Source: VXRN01 sp963664365
GTDB lineage: Bacteria; Chloroflexota; Dehalococcoidia; Lucifugimonadales; UBA1123
Assembly (NCBI GenBank): GCA_963664365.1
Contig: OY761144.1
Coordinates: 2,542,001-2,606,000 of the forward strand
Reading direction: 5' to 3'
DNA length: 64,000 nt
Part shown: in pieces, positions 8,820-15,487 of the stretch
How positions within the stretch are numbered: position 1 is the stretch's first letter
How the letters are laid out: each line of letters opens with the position of its first letter
Program-made: the position numbers and the translations under genes
The notes under the pieces: generated by a model
Told to the model about the DNA's origin: nothing
Databases searched by the model: none
The model's input: the letters and a program-made list of their open reading frames with translations, nothing else

Positions 8820-8900
8820 TCGCGGGTGACGCCGGGTCCGAATTTGATGGCGGAGGTGTCTATGGAGAAGGCTGTTTCTTGGTGGTGCATGGGAGTTCTC
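8820..8900 (-). pseudogene. Orphaned 5' fragment of the HOT gene (direct repeat copy B)
   Basis: This is a remnant of the transhydrogenase gene: RBS, ATG at 8890 and codons for MHHQETAFSIDTSAIKFGPG, then a switch into unrelated sequence after VTRE (8820) and a stop at 8789. Bases 8820-8879 equal 4511-4570. I read this as the original 5' end of the gene, cut off when the viperin cassette entered. The alternative is that it is the incoming copy. Confidence 0.88.
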
Positions 8901-9041
8901 CTATTGTGACGATTCGACCAGTCGAACGCCGGCGATACGCGAGAACCTGCGGTCGAACGTGAATACCGGCGACGCGCCATTGCGGTGAGCAGCCGCACGG
9001 ACCAGGTATCGGATCAGGATGTTGGTATCAAGAGAGATCAT
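8901..9041 (-). pseudogene. Internally deleted PIN-domain (VapC-like) toxin
   Basis: A 46-codon frame starting ATG at 9041 overlaps the antitoxin stop (ATGA), the normal antitoxin-toxin coupling. It begins like a PIN nuclease with MISLDTNILIRYLV, which holds the first catalytic Asp, and ends like one with NGASPVFTFDRRFSR. About 80 central residues with the remaining acidic residues are missing, so the two ends are fused in frame. VapC proteins are normally about 130 residues. The toxin must be inactive. The stop at 8901-8903 abuts the duplicated HOT segment. Confidence 0.8.
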
Positions 9042-9271
9042 CCTCGCCCGACAGCCTCGGTTATACCCTTTTCCATATCTTCCAGAGTCATCGGAGGACC
9101 GTCATATTTCAGTATCCCGGCCAGTTCACTGATGTGCCGGACCTTCCGTATCTCAACGTGTCCGTCCATAATGAAGTATCGGATCCGGTCGCCAGGCTTT
9201 AGTCCCAACGCCTCCCTGACGGATTTTGGCAGCGTTATCCTGCCGTTAGCAGGCACTTTTGACTCATGCAC
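9038..9271 (-). CDS. AbrB/MazE-type (SpoVT-AbrB) antitoxin
   Basis: A 77-residue DNA-binding antitoxin with the swapped-hairpin signature SKVPANGRITLPKSVREALGL followed by KPGDRIRYFIMDGHVEI. The tail (ELAGILKYDGPPMTLEDMEK) is the type that binds PIN toxins. The start chosen is GTG at 9271, because the domain begins immediately after it and an AAGGAG lies upstream. An open frame extends further 5' but has no similarity. The partner toxin overlaps by 4 bases and is deleted internally, so this is an orphaned antitoxin. Confidence 0.8.
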   Translation of the reverse strand: MHESKVPANGRITLPKSVREALGLKPGDRIRYFIMDGHVEIRKVRHISELAGILKYDGPPMTLEDMEKGITEAVGRG

Positions 9272-9410
9272 CGTGCATTCTCCTTTAGTGATACTGCTTG
9301 AAAGATTACTCCTCGAGTGCGGTTCGTGCAAACGCCATATAGCGCGGTGTTTGCAGTCCCTGTACAATAACTGCTACCAGTTAACATATAATCACTGATT
9401 ACTCACTGCC

Positions 9411-10838
9411 ATGTCAAATGTTCTGATAGTAGTCTTCGATGGGCTTCAGCCGGCGCAGGTTCGGCGGGAGTTGATGCCGAATCTGGCGCGGTTCGCGTCG
9501 GAGGGGGTTTTCTTCGAGAAACATCATCCGGTGTTTCCCTCTGTGACCCGAATCAACGCGGCGAGCATGGTCACGGGGAGACATCCCGGCGGGCACGGTC
9601 TGGCGGCGAATACTATGGTGGCGCGGGACTATGACCCTGCGCTGGTGTTTTCGGCGCTGGAGCCGACGCTGGCGAAGATCAAGGCGGCAACGGGGCGGGC
9701 GTTGCTGGCTCCGACGCTGGGGGACATACTCTCGGCGCACGGGTTGGAGTACACGGCGATCGGAGTCGGGACGTCGGGGAATGCTTACGTGCATAACCCG
9801 AACGCCGATGTCGTCGGGGGCGCGACGATCCATCCGGATTTCACACTTCCCTACCCGCTCCATGATCGTCTCGTTTCCAGGTTCGGCGCGTGGCCCGGCG
9901 AGACGAGTCCTAATACGCCGCGTTTCGACCATGCGGTGAGAATCTTGACGGAGCACATCCTTCCCGAACGAAGTCCGGCGGTCGCGCTGATATGGTCGTC
10001 GGAGCCTGACAAGGCTCAGCACGCTACCGGAGTCGGGTCGGAGTTGTCGGATCGGGCAGTTCGAGAGGCGGATGAGAGGTTCTGGCGCATTCTGAATTGG
10101 GTCGAGTCCAATTCGCAGACCAAAGACATGGACGTGATGGTGGTCTCGGATCATGGGTATTCGACGATTCAGGAGACGGTCGATGTCGAGAGGTACGCGC
10201 GCGATGCGGGATTCTCGGAAGAGGACGCGCTGGTGGCTCCGAACGGCGGAAGTGTGCTGTTCTACTGTCGGGACATGGAAACGGCGGACAGGCTGGCCGT
10301 TTGGTTGATGGCGCAACGCTGGCGCGGCGCGCTGCTGGCGTCGGAATCGGCGGGAGGGATCGAGGGGACGCTGCCGATGTCGCTGTCGGGAGGCGACGGA
10401 CCGAGGGCGCCGGAGTTGGCGATGTCGATGGGTTGGGACTCGCGTCGGAACGTGGCCGGTTACGCAGGATTTGCTTACTCGACGGGAGGCGCGCCTGGGC
10501 TAGGTCAGCACGGGTCGATGAGCCGACACGAGATGAACAATGTCTTGATAGCGCGGGGGCCGAGTTTCAAGCAGGGGTTCAGGGTGACGTCGCCCAGTGG
10601 GAACGTCGATATTGCTCCGACTGCGCTGAGGCTGCTCGGGCTGCCGGTTCCGGCGGATATGGACGGGCGAGTACTGGTTGAGGCATTGGCCGGCGGGCCG
10701 GACTTGGTCGAGTGTGAGTCATTTATGGACACGGCCAACCGGAATCTGGACTCAGGATATTACAGTCAGGAGGTCCGAGTCTCCCGCGTGGGCCAGACGG
10801 CGTATCTGGACGAAGGCAGCGGTTTTAGGGAGGAATGA
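9411..10838 (+). CDS. Alkaline-phosphatase-superfamily type I phosphodiesterase/nucleotide pyrophosphatase
   Basis: A 475-residue member of the PF01663 family. Metal-site and nucleophile residues are visible: D10 in VVFDGLQP, T46 in FPSVTRINAAS, the acidic-His block SSEPDKAQHATG near 197, SDHGYS near 246, and a late histidine in GLGQHGSMSRHEMNN. These enzymes hydrolyse phosphodiester or pyrophosphate bonds of nucleotides or related substrates. The substrate cannot be told here. There is no signal peptide, so it is probably cytoplasmic. It is a single gene, divergent from the antitoxin. Confidence 0.88.
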   Translation: MSNVLIVVFDGLQPAQVRRELMPNLARFASEGVFFEKHHPVFPSVTRINAASMVTGRHPGGHGLAANTMVARDYDPALVFSALEPTLAKIKAATGRALLAPTLGDILSAHGLEYTAIGVGTSGNAYVHNPNADVVGGATIHPDFTLPYPLHDRLVSRFGAWPGETSPNTPRFDHAVRILTEHILPERSPAVALIWSSEPDKAQHATGVGSELSDRAVREADERFWRILNWVESNSQTKDMDVMVVSDHGYSTIQETVDVERYARDAGFSEEDALVAPNGGSVLFYCRDMETADRLAVWLMAQRWRGALLASESAGGIEGTLPMSLSGGDGPRAPELAMSMGWDSRRNVAGYAGFAYSTGGAPGLGQHGSMSRHEMNNVLIARGPSFKQGFRVTSPSGNVDIAPTALRLLGLPVPADMDGRVLVEALAGGPDLVECESFMDTANRNLDSGYYSQEVRVSRVGQTAYLDEGSGFREE

Positions 10839-10856
10839 GGGCAGCCTCAACCTGTC

Positions 10857-11456
10857 TCAAATGGGGCTGCCGTTGTCCGTGTCGTTTGAGTCTATGTCGG
10901 GGGGCGGATCGTCGAACGGCTCGCCATTAGACTCGGCCTCCATCTTTCGCCGGAGCCATTCGGTCCACTGTCTGTGGGCTTCGACTCGGCCTTCGCCGCG
11001 ACCTTCTACCCGACCTTCGTCGGTTGCCTGGGCGACCGCTTGGTCGACTGCTTGGGCGACCGCCTGGGCGACCGCTTGGTCGACTGCTTGGGCGACCGCT
11101 TCATCGACTACTTTCGCGACCTCTTCGTCGACTCTTCGAGCGACTCTTGCATCCTCGCGTTTCTCAAACCACCTTTGGAGTTGTTCGCCTAGAACCATGA
11201 TTAATCTCCCTGCCTCCGTGATCGTTAGAGTTGTTCCCGCCGATCCGAGGGCGGTTTGCCCGGAACCGTGAGTGATGTTCAGGATTGTCCGGATCGCATC
11301 GTCCGAGGTGTGTCGGAATATCTCGTACCAGCATAGCAGAGATATTCCGGCTATGTTCTGGATGACGAACAGAATGAAGTAAGCATTGCGCCACCCTGGG
11401 GAGATGCTCCAGATTGATTCTCTTTCCGGCGGCGGCGAGCCGTTTTCGTCGGTCAA
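10857..11456 (-). CDS. Membrane protein with long Ala/Val/Asp/Gln coiled-coil repeat
   Basis: A 199-residue protein of unknown function. One or two membrane segments lie near residues 25-45 (NAYFILFVIQNIAGISLLCW). Residues 110-150 are built of AVAQAVDQ-type units (VDEAVAQAVDQAVAQAVAQAVDQAVAQATDEG), expected to form an amphipathic helix or coiled coil, followed by a charged GR-rich tail. At DNA level the repeat is a near-perfect 24/36-base tandem (11032-11105). Such repeats expand and contract readily. No family is recognised. Confidence 0.65.
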   Translation of the reverse strand: MTDENGSPPPERESIWSISPGWRNAYFILFVIQNIAGISLLCWYEIFRHTSDDAIRTILNITHGSGQTALGSAGTTLTITEAGRLIMVLGEQLQRWFEKREDARVARRVDEEVAKVVDEAVAQAVDQAVAQAVAQAVDQAVAQATDEGRVEGRGEGRVEAHRQWTEWLRRKMEAESNGEPFDDPPPDIDSNDTDNGSPI

Positions 11457-11474
11457 TCAGCTAGTGACTCCTAG

Positions 11475-11570
11475 TCGTCGATCTTGAGGCTGCCCATGAC
11501 GACCGTGCCGGTGATGGCAAGGTCCGCTTCTTCGAAGAGCGCCAATCCCATGACCCATCGTCCCATAGCA
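11475..11570 (-). pseudogene. Possible short C-terminal gene fragment or 31-codon ORF
   Basis: The minus strand holds a short open frame that ends in a TAG at 11475 and reads MGRWVMGLALFEEADLAITG...VVMGSLKIDD. It looks like the tail of an unidentified protein. There is no clear RBS and the repeat cluster follows immediately upstream. It may be a remnant or noise. Confidence 0.2.
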
Positions 11571-11605
11571 CCGGATTGGCCCATTTTTCGACATGGAGAG
11601 AGGGA

Positions 11606-11750
11606 GTTTTCACCCTCACCCCAACCCTCTCCCTCAAGGGAGAGGGGGTTTCATCCTCACTTCTTCAAGGTAGGGGAGCTTTTATCCTCACTCTCTCAAA
11701 GGAGAGGAGTTTTTCACCTCGCTCCCTCAAGGGGGAGGGGGTTATTTGTC
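11606..11750. repeat. Cluster of four adjacent palindromic CACCCTC/CCCTCTCCC elements
   Basis: Four degenerate copies of a short hairpin repeat follow one another: TTTTCACCCTCACC...CCCTCTCCCTCAAGGGAGAGGG (11606-11648) and three shorter versions beginning TTTCATCCTCAC, TTTTATCCTCAC and TTTTTCACCTCGC. Each contains an arm-loop-arm of the form CTCCCTCAAGGGAG or a decayed version. The cluster lies between the membrane protein and the DUF35 gene. Confidence 0.8.
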
Positions 11751-11756
11751 TGGCCG

Positions 11757-12173
11757 CTAGGCGGGTTTGAACTTGGGCAGGGCGATATTGTCGGTGATGT
11801 CCTCGAAGACGACTTCGAGGGGCATACCGATTTGGAGCTTTTCGGGCGTGGGGTCGTCGATGACGATGTTGGTCGCCATCTTGGGGCCTTCTTCCAGTTC
11901 GACGATGGCGACCACGAAGGGCACGTCGTTCACGAAGCCGGGATGCGGCGGGCGGTGGACGATGCCGTAGGTGAAGAGGGTCGCCTTTCCGCTGGCCTTG
12001 ACCCAGGTGGTGTCTCTGGAGAAGGTGAGGGGCGAGATGTCCCTGGGGTAGAAGTACGCCTGCTGGGCGGTGTTGTCGTACCGCAGCCAAAGCTCATGCT
12101 GCTTGAGTTTCTCCCAGTAGAAGTCGGACTCCTGCTGCGGGACCGGTACAGGCTTGTTGTAGGCTTGGGTCAT
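11757..12173 (-). CDS. DUF35 OB-fold protein, zinc-ribbon cysteines lost
   Basis: A 138-residue protein of the DUF35 family (rubredoxin-like zinc ribbon plus OB fold), which partners with thiolase-like enzymes. The order is typical: an N-terminal helix (PQQESDFYWEKLKQHELWLRY), then the ribbon region, then the OB fold (TLFTYGIVHRPPHPGF...PFVVAIVELEEGP...IGMPLEVVFED). The ribbon region reads YDNTAQQAYFYPRDISP, without any of the four Cys. It is downstream of the thiolase gene in the same orientation, with a 65-base palindromic element between them. Such pairs form heteromers (ChsH2-Ltp2 type). Confidence 0.85.
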   Translation of the reverse strand: MTQAYNKPVPVPQQESDFYWEKLKQHELWLRYDNTAQQAYFYPRDISPLTFSRDTTWVKASGKATLFTYGIVHRPPHPGFVNDVPFVVAIVELEEGPKMATNIVIDDPTPEKLQIGMPLEVVFEDITDNIALPKFKPA

Positions 12174-12196
12174 TTTCTGCTCCTATGGTTCGAGGT

Positions 12197-12260
12197 TTCA
12201 CCCTCACCCCCGTATCAAGTACGGGGCAGGCTCTAGCCCTCTCCCTTGAGGGAGAGGGGA
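12197..12260. repeat. 64-bp double-hairpin intergenic element
   Basis: Two perfect stem-loops are joined by GCAGGCTCTAG: CCCCGTA-TCAAG-TACGGGG (12208-12226) and CCCTCTCCC-TTGA-GGGAGAGGG (12237-12258). The element begins with TTTCACCCTCAC. Full copies are also at 26131-26195 and, inverted, 51268-51330, and shortened ones at 45590-45630 and 49573-49617. Confidence 0.9.
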
Positions 12261-12295
12261 TTTATGTCTTTTCAAGGAAGAGGCGATGCTTAATC

Positions 12296-13441
12296 CTAAT
12301 CGACGGCTAGGATTACGGTTCCGGTTGAGGAGAGTTGTCCGCCGGTGCCGTGGACCAGGGAGATCTTGGGGTCGTCGATCTGGCGGTCTCCGGCCTCTCC
12401 TCGAAGCTGCTTGACGGCTTCCACCACTAGGAACATGCCGTACATGCCCGAGTGGGTGTATGACAGCCCGCCGCCGCTGGTGTTCATCGCGAAGTCGCCT
12501 CCCGGCGCCGTGCGCTGGTTGGCGACGAAGTCGGCGCCCTCGCCCGGGCCGCAGAAGCCGAGGCTTTCGAGGGTCACGAGCACGGTGTATGTGAAGGAGT
12601 CGTAGATCATGGCGAGGTCGACGTCGTCGTGGGTGAGTCCGGCCCTTTCGAGCGACTTGGGTCCGGTGTAGCGGCCCCAGGTGCGGGTGAGGTCGGGCAT
12701 TGTGCTGATGAGTCCGTGGTCGTGGCCTTCAGCGGCGCCGAGAACGTAAACGGGCTTCTTGGGAAGGTCCCTGGCGCGCTCGGCGGTTGTGACGACGTAA
12801 GCGCCGCCCGCGTCGGTGACGAGGCAGCAGTCGGGCAGGTGGAAGGGCCAGGATATCCAGCGGGAGTCGTGGTATTCGTCGAAGGACATAGGGACGTCCT
12901 TGAAGTAGGCCCTGGGGTTGAGATTGGCCCACTTGCGGGTGGCGACGGCGATTTCGGCCATCGCCTGTCGTGTGCGGTCTTCGCCGTACTCGTGCATGTA
13001 TCGACGGCATGCCATGGAGTAGAGGATCGGCGCGCCTAAGAAGCCGTAGGGCGCCTCGAACTGTGGGCCCGGCTCGGCGGCGTTGCCTCCGCCGTGGCTG
13101 CGGGCGCTGCGTCCGGCTTCGCCGTGTGTGACGAGGGCGACCTCGCAGTAGCCGGCGTTGATGGCGGCCATGGCGTGGGCTATGTGAATGATGAACGACG
13201 AACCGCCGACCGAGGTCGAGTCGGTGTAGGTCGGCTCGATGCCCAGGTATTCGGCTAGGGTAAGCGTTCCGAATCCGGCGGAGAGCAGTCCATCGACATC
13301 GCTCATCTTCAGGCCGGCGTCTTCGAGGGCGTTGTACGCGGCCTCGGCGTGATGTTGCAGAGACGACTTGTTTTCCACTTTGCCGATTTCGTCGGACTCC
13401 GCAGCTCCGACGATGGCAACCGACTTTGACAAATCAGCCAT
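12296..13441 (-). CDS. Thiolase-superfamily protein (SCP2/Ltp2-like), probable acyl-CoA aldolase or thiolase
   Basis: A 381-residue thiolase-fold protein. The N-terminal half has VAIVGAAESDEIG and a loop reading DSTSVGGSSFIIHIAHAM, where classical thiolases carry the nucleophilic Cys. No Cys is present there. The C-terminal half has the family's DLAMIYDSFTY, MNTSGGGLSYTHSGMYG and LVHGTGGQLSSTGTVIL blocks. Loss of the nucleophile together with a DUF35 partner is the pattern of Ltp2-type retro-aldolases that cleave beta-hydroxyacyl-CoA side chains. I infer this activity rather than Claisen condensation. The DUF35 gene follows downstream. Confidence 0.82.
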   Translation of the reverse strand: MADLSKSVAIVGAAESDEIGKVENKSSLQHHAEAAYNALEDAGLKMSDVDGLLSAGFGTLTLAEYLGIEPTYTDSTSVGGSSFIIHIAHAMAAINAGYCEVALVTHGEAGRSARSHGGGNAAEPGPQFEAPYGFLGAPILYSMACRRYMHEYGEDRTRQAMAEIAVATRKWANLNPRAYFKDVPMSFDEYHDSRWISWPFHLPDCCLVTDAGGAYVVTTAERARDLPKKPVYVLGAAEGHDHGLISTMPDLTRTWGRYTGPKSLERAGLTHDDVDLAMIYDSFTYTVLVTLESLGFCGPGEGADFVANQRTAPGGDFAMNTSGGGLSYTHSGMYGMFLVVEAVKQLRGEAGDRQIDDPKISLVHGTGGQLSSTGTVILAVD

Positions 13442-13661
13442 TCTGGTTTCGACCTCCTGTTAACTGTCTTTGGCTCATATCAAGCGGGCATAGGGTATCT
13501 TACTCGGCACGGGTAGGCAAGGGCAGGATATAGTGGGTAGTGGGTAGTGGATAGTTTTTGGTGTCTGAAGCAGGATTTTGGGCGTGAGGGGATGTTATCC
13601 ACGAAGGACACTAAGGGGCGCGAAGGGTTGTTTGAACTGTGATCTTGGTTGGGCGCTGGGA
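13442..13661. other. Intergenic stretch with simple and dispersed repeats
   Basis: No gene is visible. It holds TAGTGGGTAGTGGGTAGTGGATAG (near 13530) and a CACGAAGGACACTAAGGGGCG motif (about 13600) that recurs inverted near 55750, just upstream of the second member of the adjacent gene family. Confidence 0.5.
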
Positions 13662-14606
13662 TTAGGGAGGATCGGGGCCGGCGTTGGGGTGGCCGGGGTC
13701 GTCAGCGCCGTCTTGGTCTTCGGAGTGTGACGGGTACATCCGGGCGAGTTTCTTACGCCTTCGTTCTTCGATGGCGGGCCATGCCTTCTGTCGTTCGAGC
13801 TGCAGCTTGATGTCCGCCTCGAACTTTTCGGATGCTTCTTTCAGATAGGGGGTCGGATCGAATCCTTCGGGTATCTCAGGCACGGTAATAGGTGGGCCGG
13901 GGTTGTCATAGTCAGGGGTGAGTATGCCCTCGTCCTTCATTCGCTGGATCTTGGCGCGGATTTTGGCCAGATCTTCGGGGTCAATGACTCTGACCGGGCG
14001 GACGTAGGGTTTCTTCTCGGCGGTCTCGCTCTTGAGCGCGCGGTCGGTTCCGAGGATGCGGTCTAGCAGAATTCGGGCCGCTCTCGCGCGGTGGAAGGGT
14101 GTGACTTTCGGGTCGTCAGTGGCGCGGGCTATCTCATCGAGTGTGTCGCAGAGGGTCTGCCCGTTGTCGGTGATGGTCAGGATGTGCTGTTGGACGGTCT
14201 TTAGCAGTGAGTCGTTGGTCTTTTGTGGCGAGTCGGCGGTAGGAGCCGGGCCTAGGGTGTCGTTTAGGGCGTCTTTGATTTGGGTTACGGGTCTGGGGTT
14301 TTGGGCGTCGGAGCCGCTCTGCCCCTCTGGATTCCGGCCTTCGCCGGAATGACGGTCGGCGTGATTATTGGATTCCGCTGATTCGGTGTCGTTGTCGAGG
14401 GGCTGCCTGGGGCATTTGCCGAGTCCGCGGTCCAAGAGGGTGTTGGCGGCGGTGATGCGGTCGTTGGCGGTGGCCCTCTGGTCTTTGCCCTGCGCGATGT
14501 CATGCAGGATGTCTATGAGGTCGAGGGCGTCGTTGGTCCTCTCGCGCACGATGTTGGCGAAGTGGAGGGCGGGGTTGGATGGTATCTGTTGGGTTGTGGT
14601 AGTCAT
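13662..14606 (-). CDS. Hypothetical protein with two helical LLDRxLGK repeats, paralogue A, containing an in-frame palindromic element
   Basis: About 314 residues, homologous along its length to the gene at 55915. Two related helical segments are seen: DALDLIDILHDIAQGKD...TAANTLLDRGLGKCP and TLCDTLDEIARATDD...RAARILLDRILGTD. This resembles DUF5681/small-terminase-associated proteins, but no function can be given. Between them lies RHSGEGRNPEGQ, which is the translation of a dispersed palindrome (ATTCCGGCCTTCGCCGGAAT, 14331-14350). The C-terminus is charged (KKLARMYPSHSEDQDG). The ATG at 14606 matches the start of the paralogue; an in-frame ATG at 14630 is also possible. Confidence 0.6.
   Translation of the reverse strand: MTTTTQQIPSNPALHFANIVRERTNDALDLIDILHDIAQGKDQRATANDRITAANTLLDRGLGKCPRQPLDNDTESAESNNHADRHSGEGRNPEGQSGSDAQNPRPVTQIKDALNDTLGPAPTADSPQKTNDSLLKTVQQHILTITDNGQTLCDTLDEIARATDDPKVTPFHRARAARILLDRILGTDRALKSETAEKKPYVRPVRVIDPEDLAKIRAKIQRMKDEGILTPDYDNPGPPITVPEIPEGFDPTPYLKEASEKFEADIKLQLERQKAWPAIEERRRKKLARMYPSHSEDQDGADDPGHPNAGPDPP
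14331..14350. repeat. Perfect palindrome inside a coding sequence
   Basis: ATTCCGGCCTTCGCCGGAAT is read in frame inside paralogue A. The same palindrome family is in frame in paralogue B (56171-56190), and a degenerate copy is intergenic at 60981-61001. Confidence 0.85.
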
Positions 14607-14960
14607 TGGTTCTCTGGAACTATAGTACATGTGGCTGGCGGTGTCAAGGGTCAGAAGCAGGATTTACGGGATGGGGATGATATTCAGGATGGGGTGGGTT
14701 TATTAGGTTTAGGGTTTAGGGGGTGGGGTGATTGGGGTAGTGGATAGTCTTGGGGGGCGGCGCAGACTGGGTTGATTCGGGCGCGGCTGCCAGGGGGTAC
14801 CCCGTCGCGACTGTGCTAGAATGGCGGTCATGGAGTAGCGTAGGGAGCGTCAGATGGCAACGGACAGCAACATCGCCGGAACTGAGCGGACGATCAAGGC
14901 GTCCGAGTTCAAAGCTAGATGCCTTAAGCTGATGGACGAAGTGGCTGAGAGCGGGGAGGA
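14577..14960. repeat. Segmental duplication, copy 1 (384 bp)
   Basis: It matches 17894-18276 over its whole length with scattered changes. The duplicated block runs from inside the 5' end of the paralogue A gene, through the intergenic run TTATTAGGTTTAGGG, into codon 36 of the Phd/YefM antitoxin. Copy 2 produced a chimeric ORF on one side and a truncated antitoxin on the other. Confidence 0.9.
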
Positions 14961-15132
14961 GATCGTGATCACGAAGAACGGCAAGCCGGTGTCGAAGCTG
15001 ACACCGTACCGAGAGAGGCCGAAGCTGGGATTCGGGCGGAACCGAGACAACATCCGAATCACTGGCGACATCGTATCTTTCATGCCCGCAGAATGGTACG
15101 ACCACGAGGGAGAAGGGGGAGACCTCTTTTGA
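14854..15132 (+). CDS. Phd/YefM-type antitoxin
   Basis: A 92-residue antitoxin with the family core RTIKASEFKARCLKLMDEV followed by EEIVITKNGKPVSKLTPYRE. The N-terminal fold would bind operator DNA, and the C-terminal GDIVSFMPAEWYDHE is the toxin-binding tail typical of PIN-associated members. The next gene overlaps its stop (TTGA) and encodes only a scrap of a PIN toxin. A truncated duplicate of this gene is at 18170. Confidence 0.88.
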   Translation: MATDSNIAGTERTIKASEFKARCLKLMDEVAESGEEIVITKNGKPVSKLTPYRERPKLGFGRNRDNIRITGDIVSFMPAEWYDHEGEGGDLF

Positions 15133-15224
15133 TACTCATCGACACTCATGTCCTTCTGTGGCAGGAGCAAGGCCACTGTACGCTCAGAAGGAATTCGACC
15201 ATTGCTGAAGTAGTTGTTCGATAG
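15129..15224 (+). pseudogene. Truncated PIN-domain (VapC-like) toxin
   Basis: A TTG start overlapping the antitoxin stop opens a frame beginning MILIDTHVLLWQ, the exact start of many PIN toxins with the first catalytic Asp. After about 14 residues the similarity ends, and the frame closes with TAG at 15222. More than 100 residues of the domain are missing. Confidence 0.75.
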
Positions 15225-15232
15225 GAGAAGCC

Positions 15233-15487
15233 ATGACACCACTCGATACAGAGATAGCGAAATACGAAGAGATGCGTACTGATCTTGAAGCTAGCCATTC
15301 CGGTCAATGGATTGTTATACATGGCAGAAAAGTGGTCGGGATATACGAAGACTTCCAAGATGCCGCACATGAGGCAGTCCAGCGATACGGACGCGGCCCA
15401 TATCTCATCCAGCAGATTGACGAACCTCCTTTTGTCTTGCCCGCGTCAGTAATGTACACACCTGTTCGGACATTCGATGCAGGCTGA
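15233..15487 (+). CDS. Small DUF5678-like protein
   Basis: An 84-residue protein with HSGQWIVIHGRKVVGIYEDF near residue 22, then AAHEAVQRYGRGPYLIQQID. This is the short beta-strand layout of DUF5678-like proteins, which often sit before retropepsin-like proteases. It overlaps the next gene by 11 bases, so the two are translationally coupled. AGGAGAAGCC precedes the ATG. Its function is unknown, and it may be a partner or substrate of the protease. Confidence 0.7.
   Translation: MTPLDTEIAKYEEMRTDLEASHSGQWIVIHGRKVVGIYEDFQDAAHEAVQRYGRGPYLIQQIDEPPFVLPASVMYTPVRTFDAG

Noticed and set aside
11484..12236. 250-codon plus-strand frame across the palindrome cluster and DUF35
   Set aside because: It reads through repeats and is antisense to DUF35, which has clear family features.
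14695..14725. TTAGGTTTAGGGTTTAGGG run considered as telomere-like or integron-like sequence
   Set aside because: It is only a few units within a duplicated block of bacterial DNA; nothing else suggests a chromosome end.
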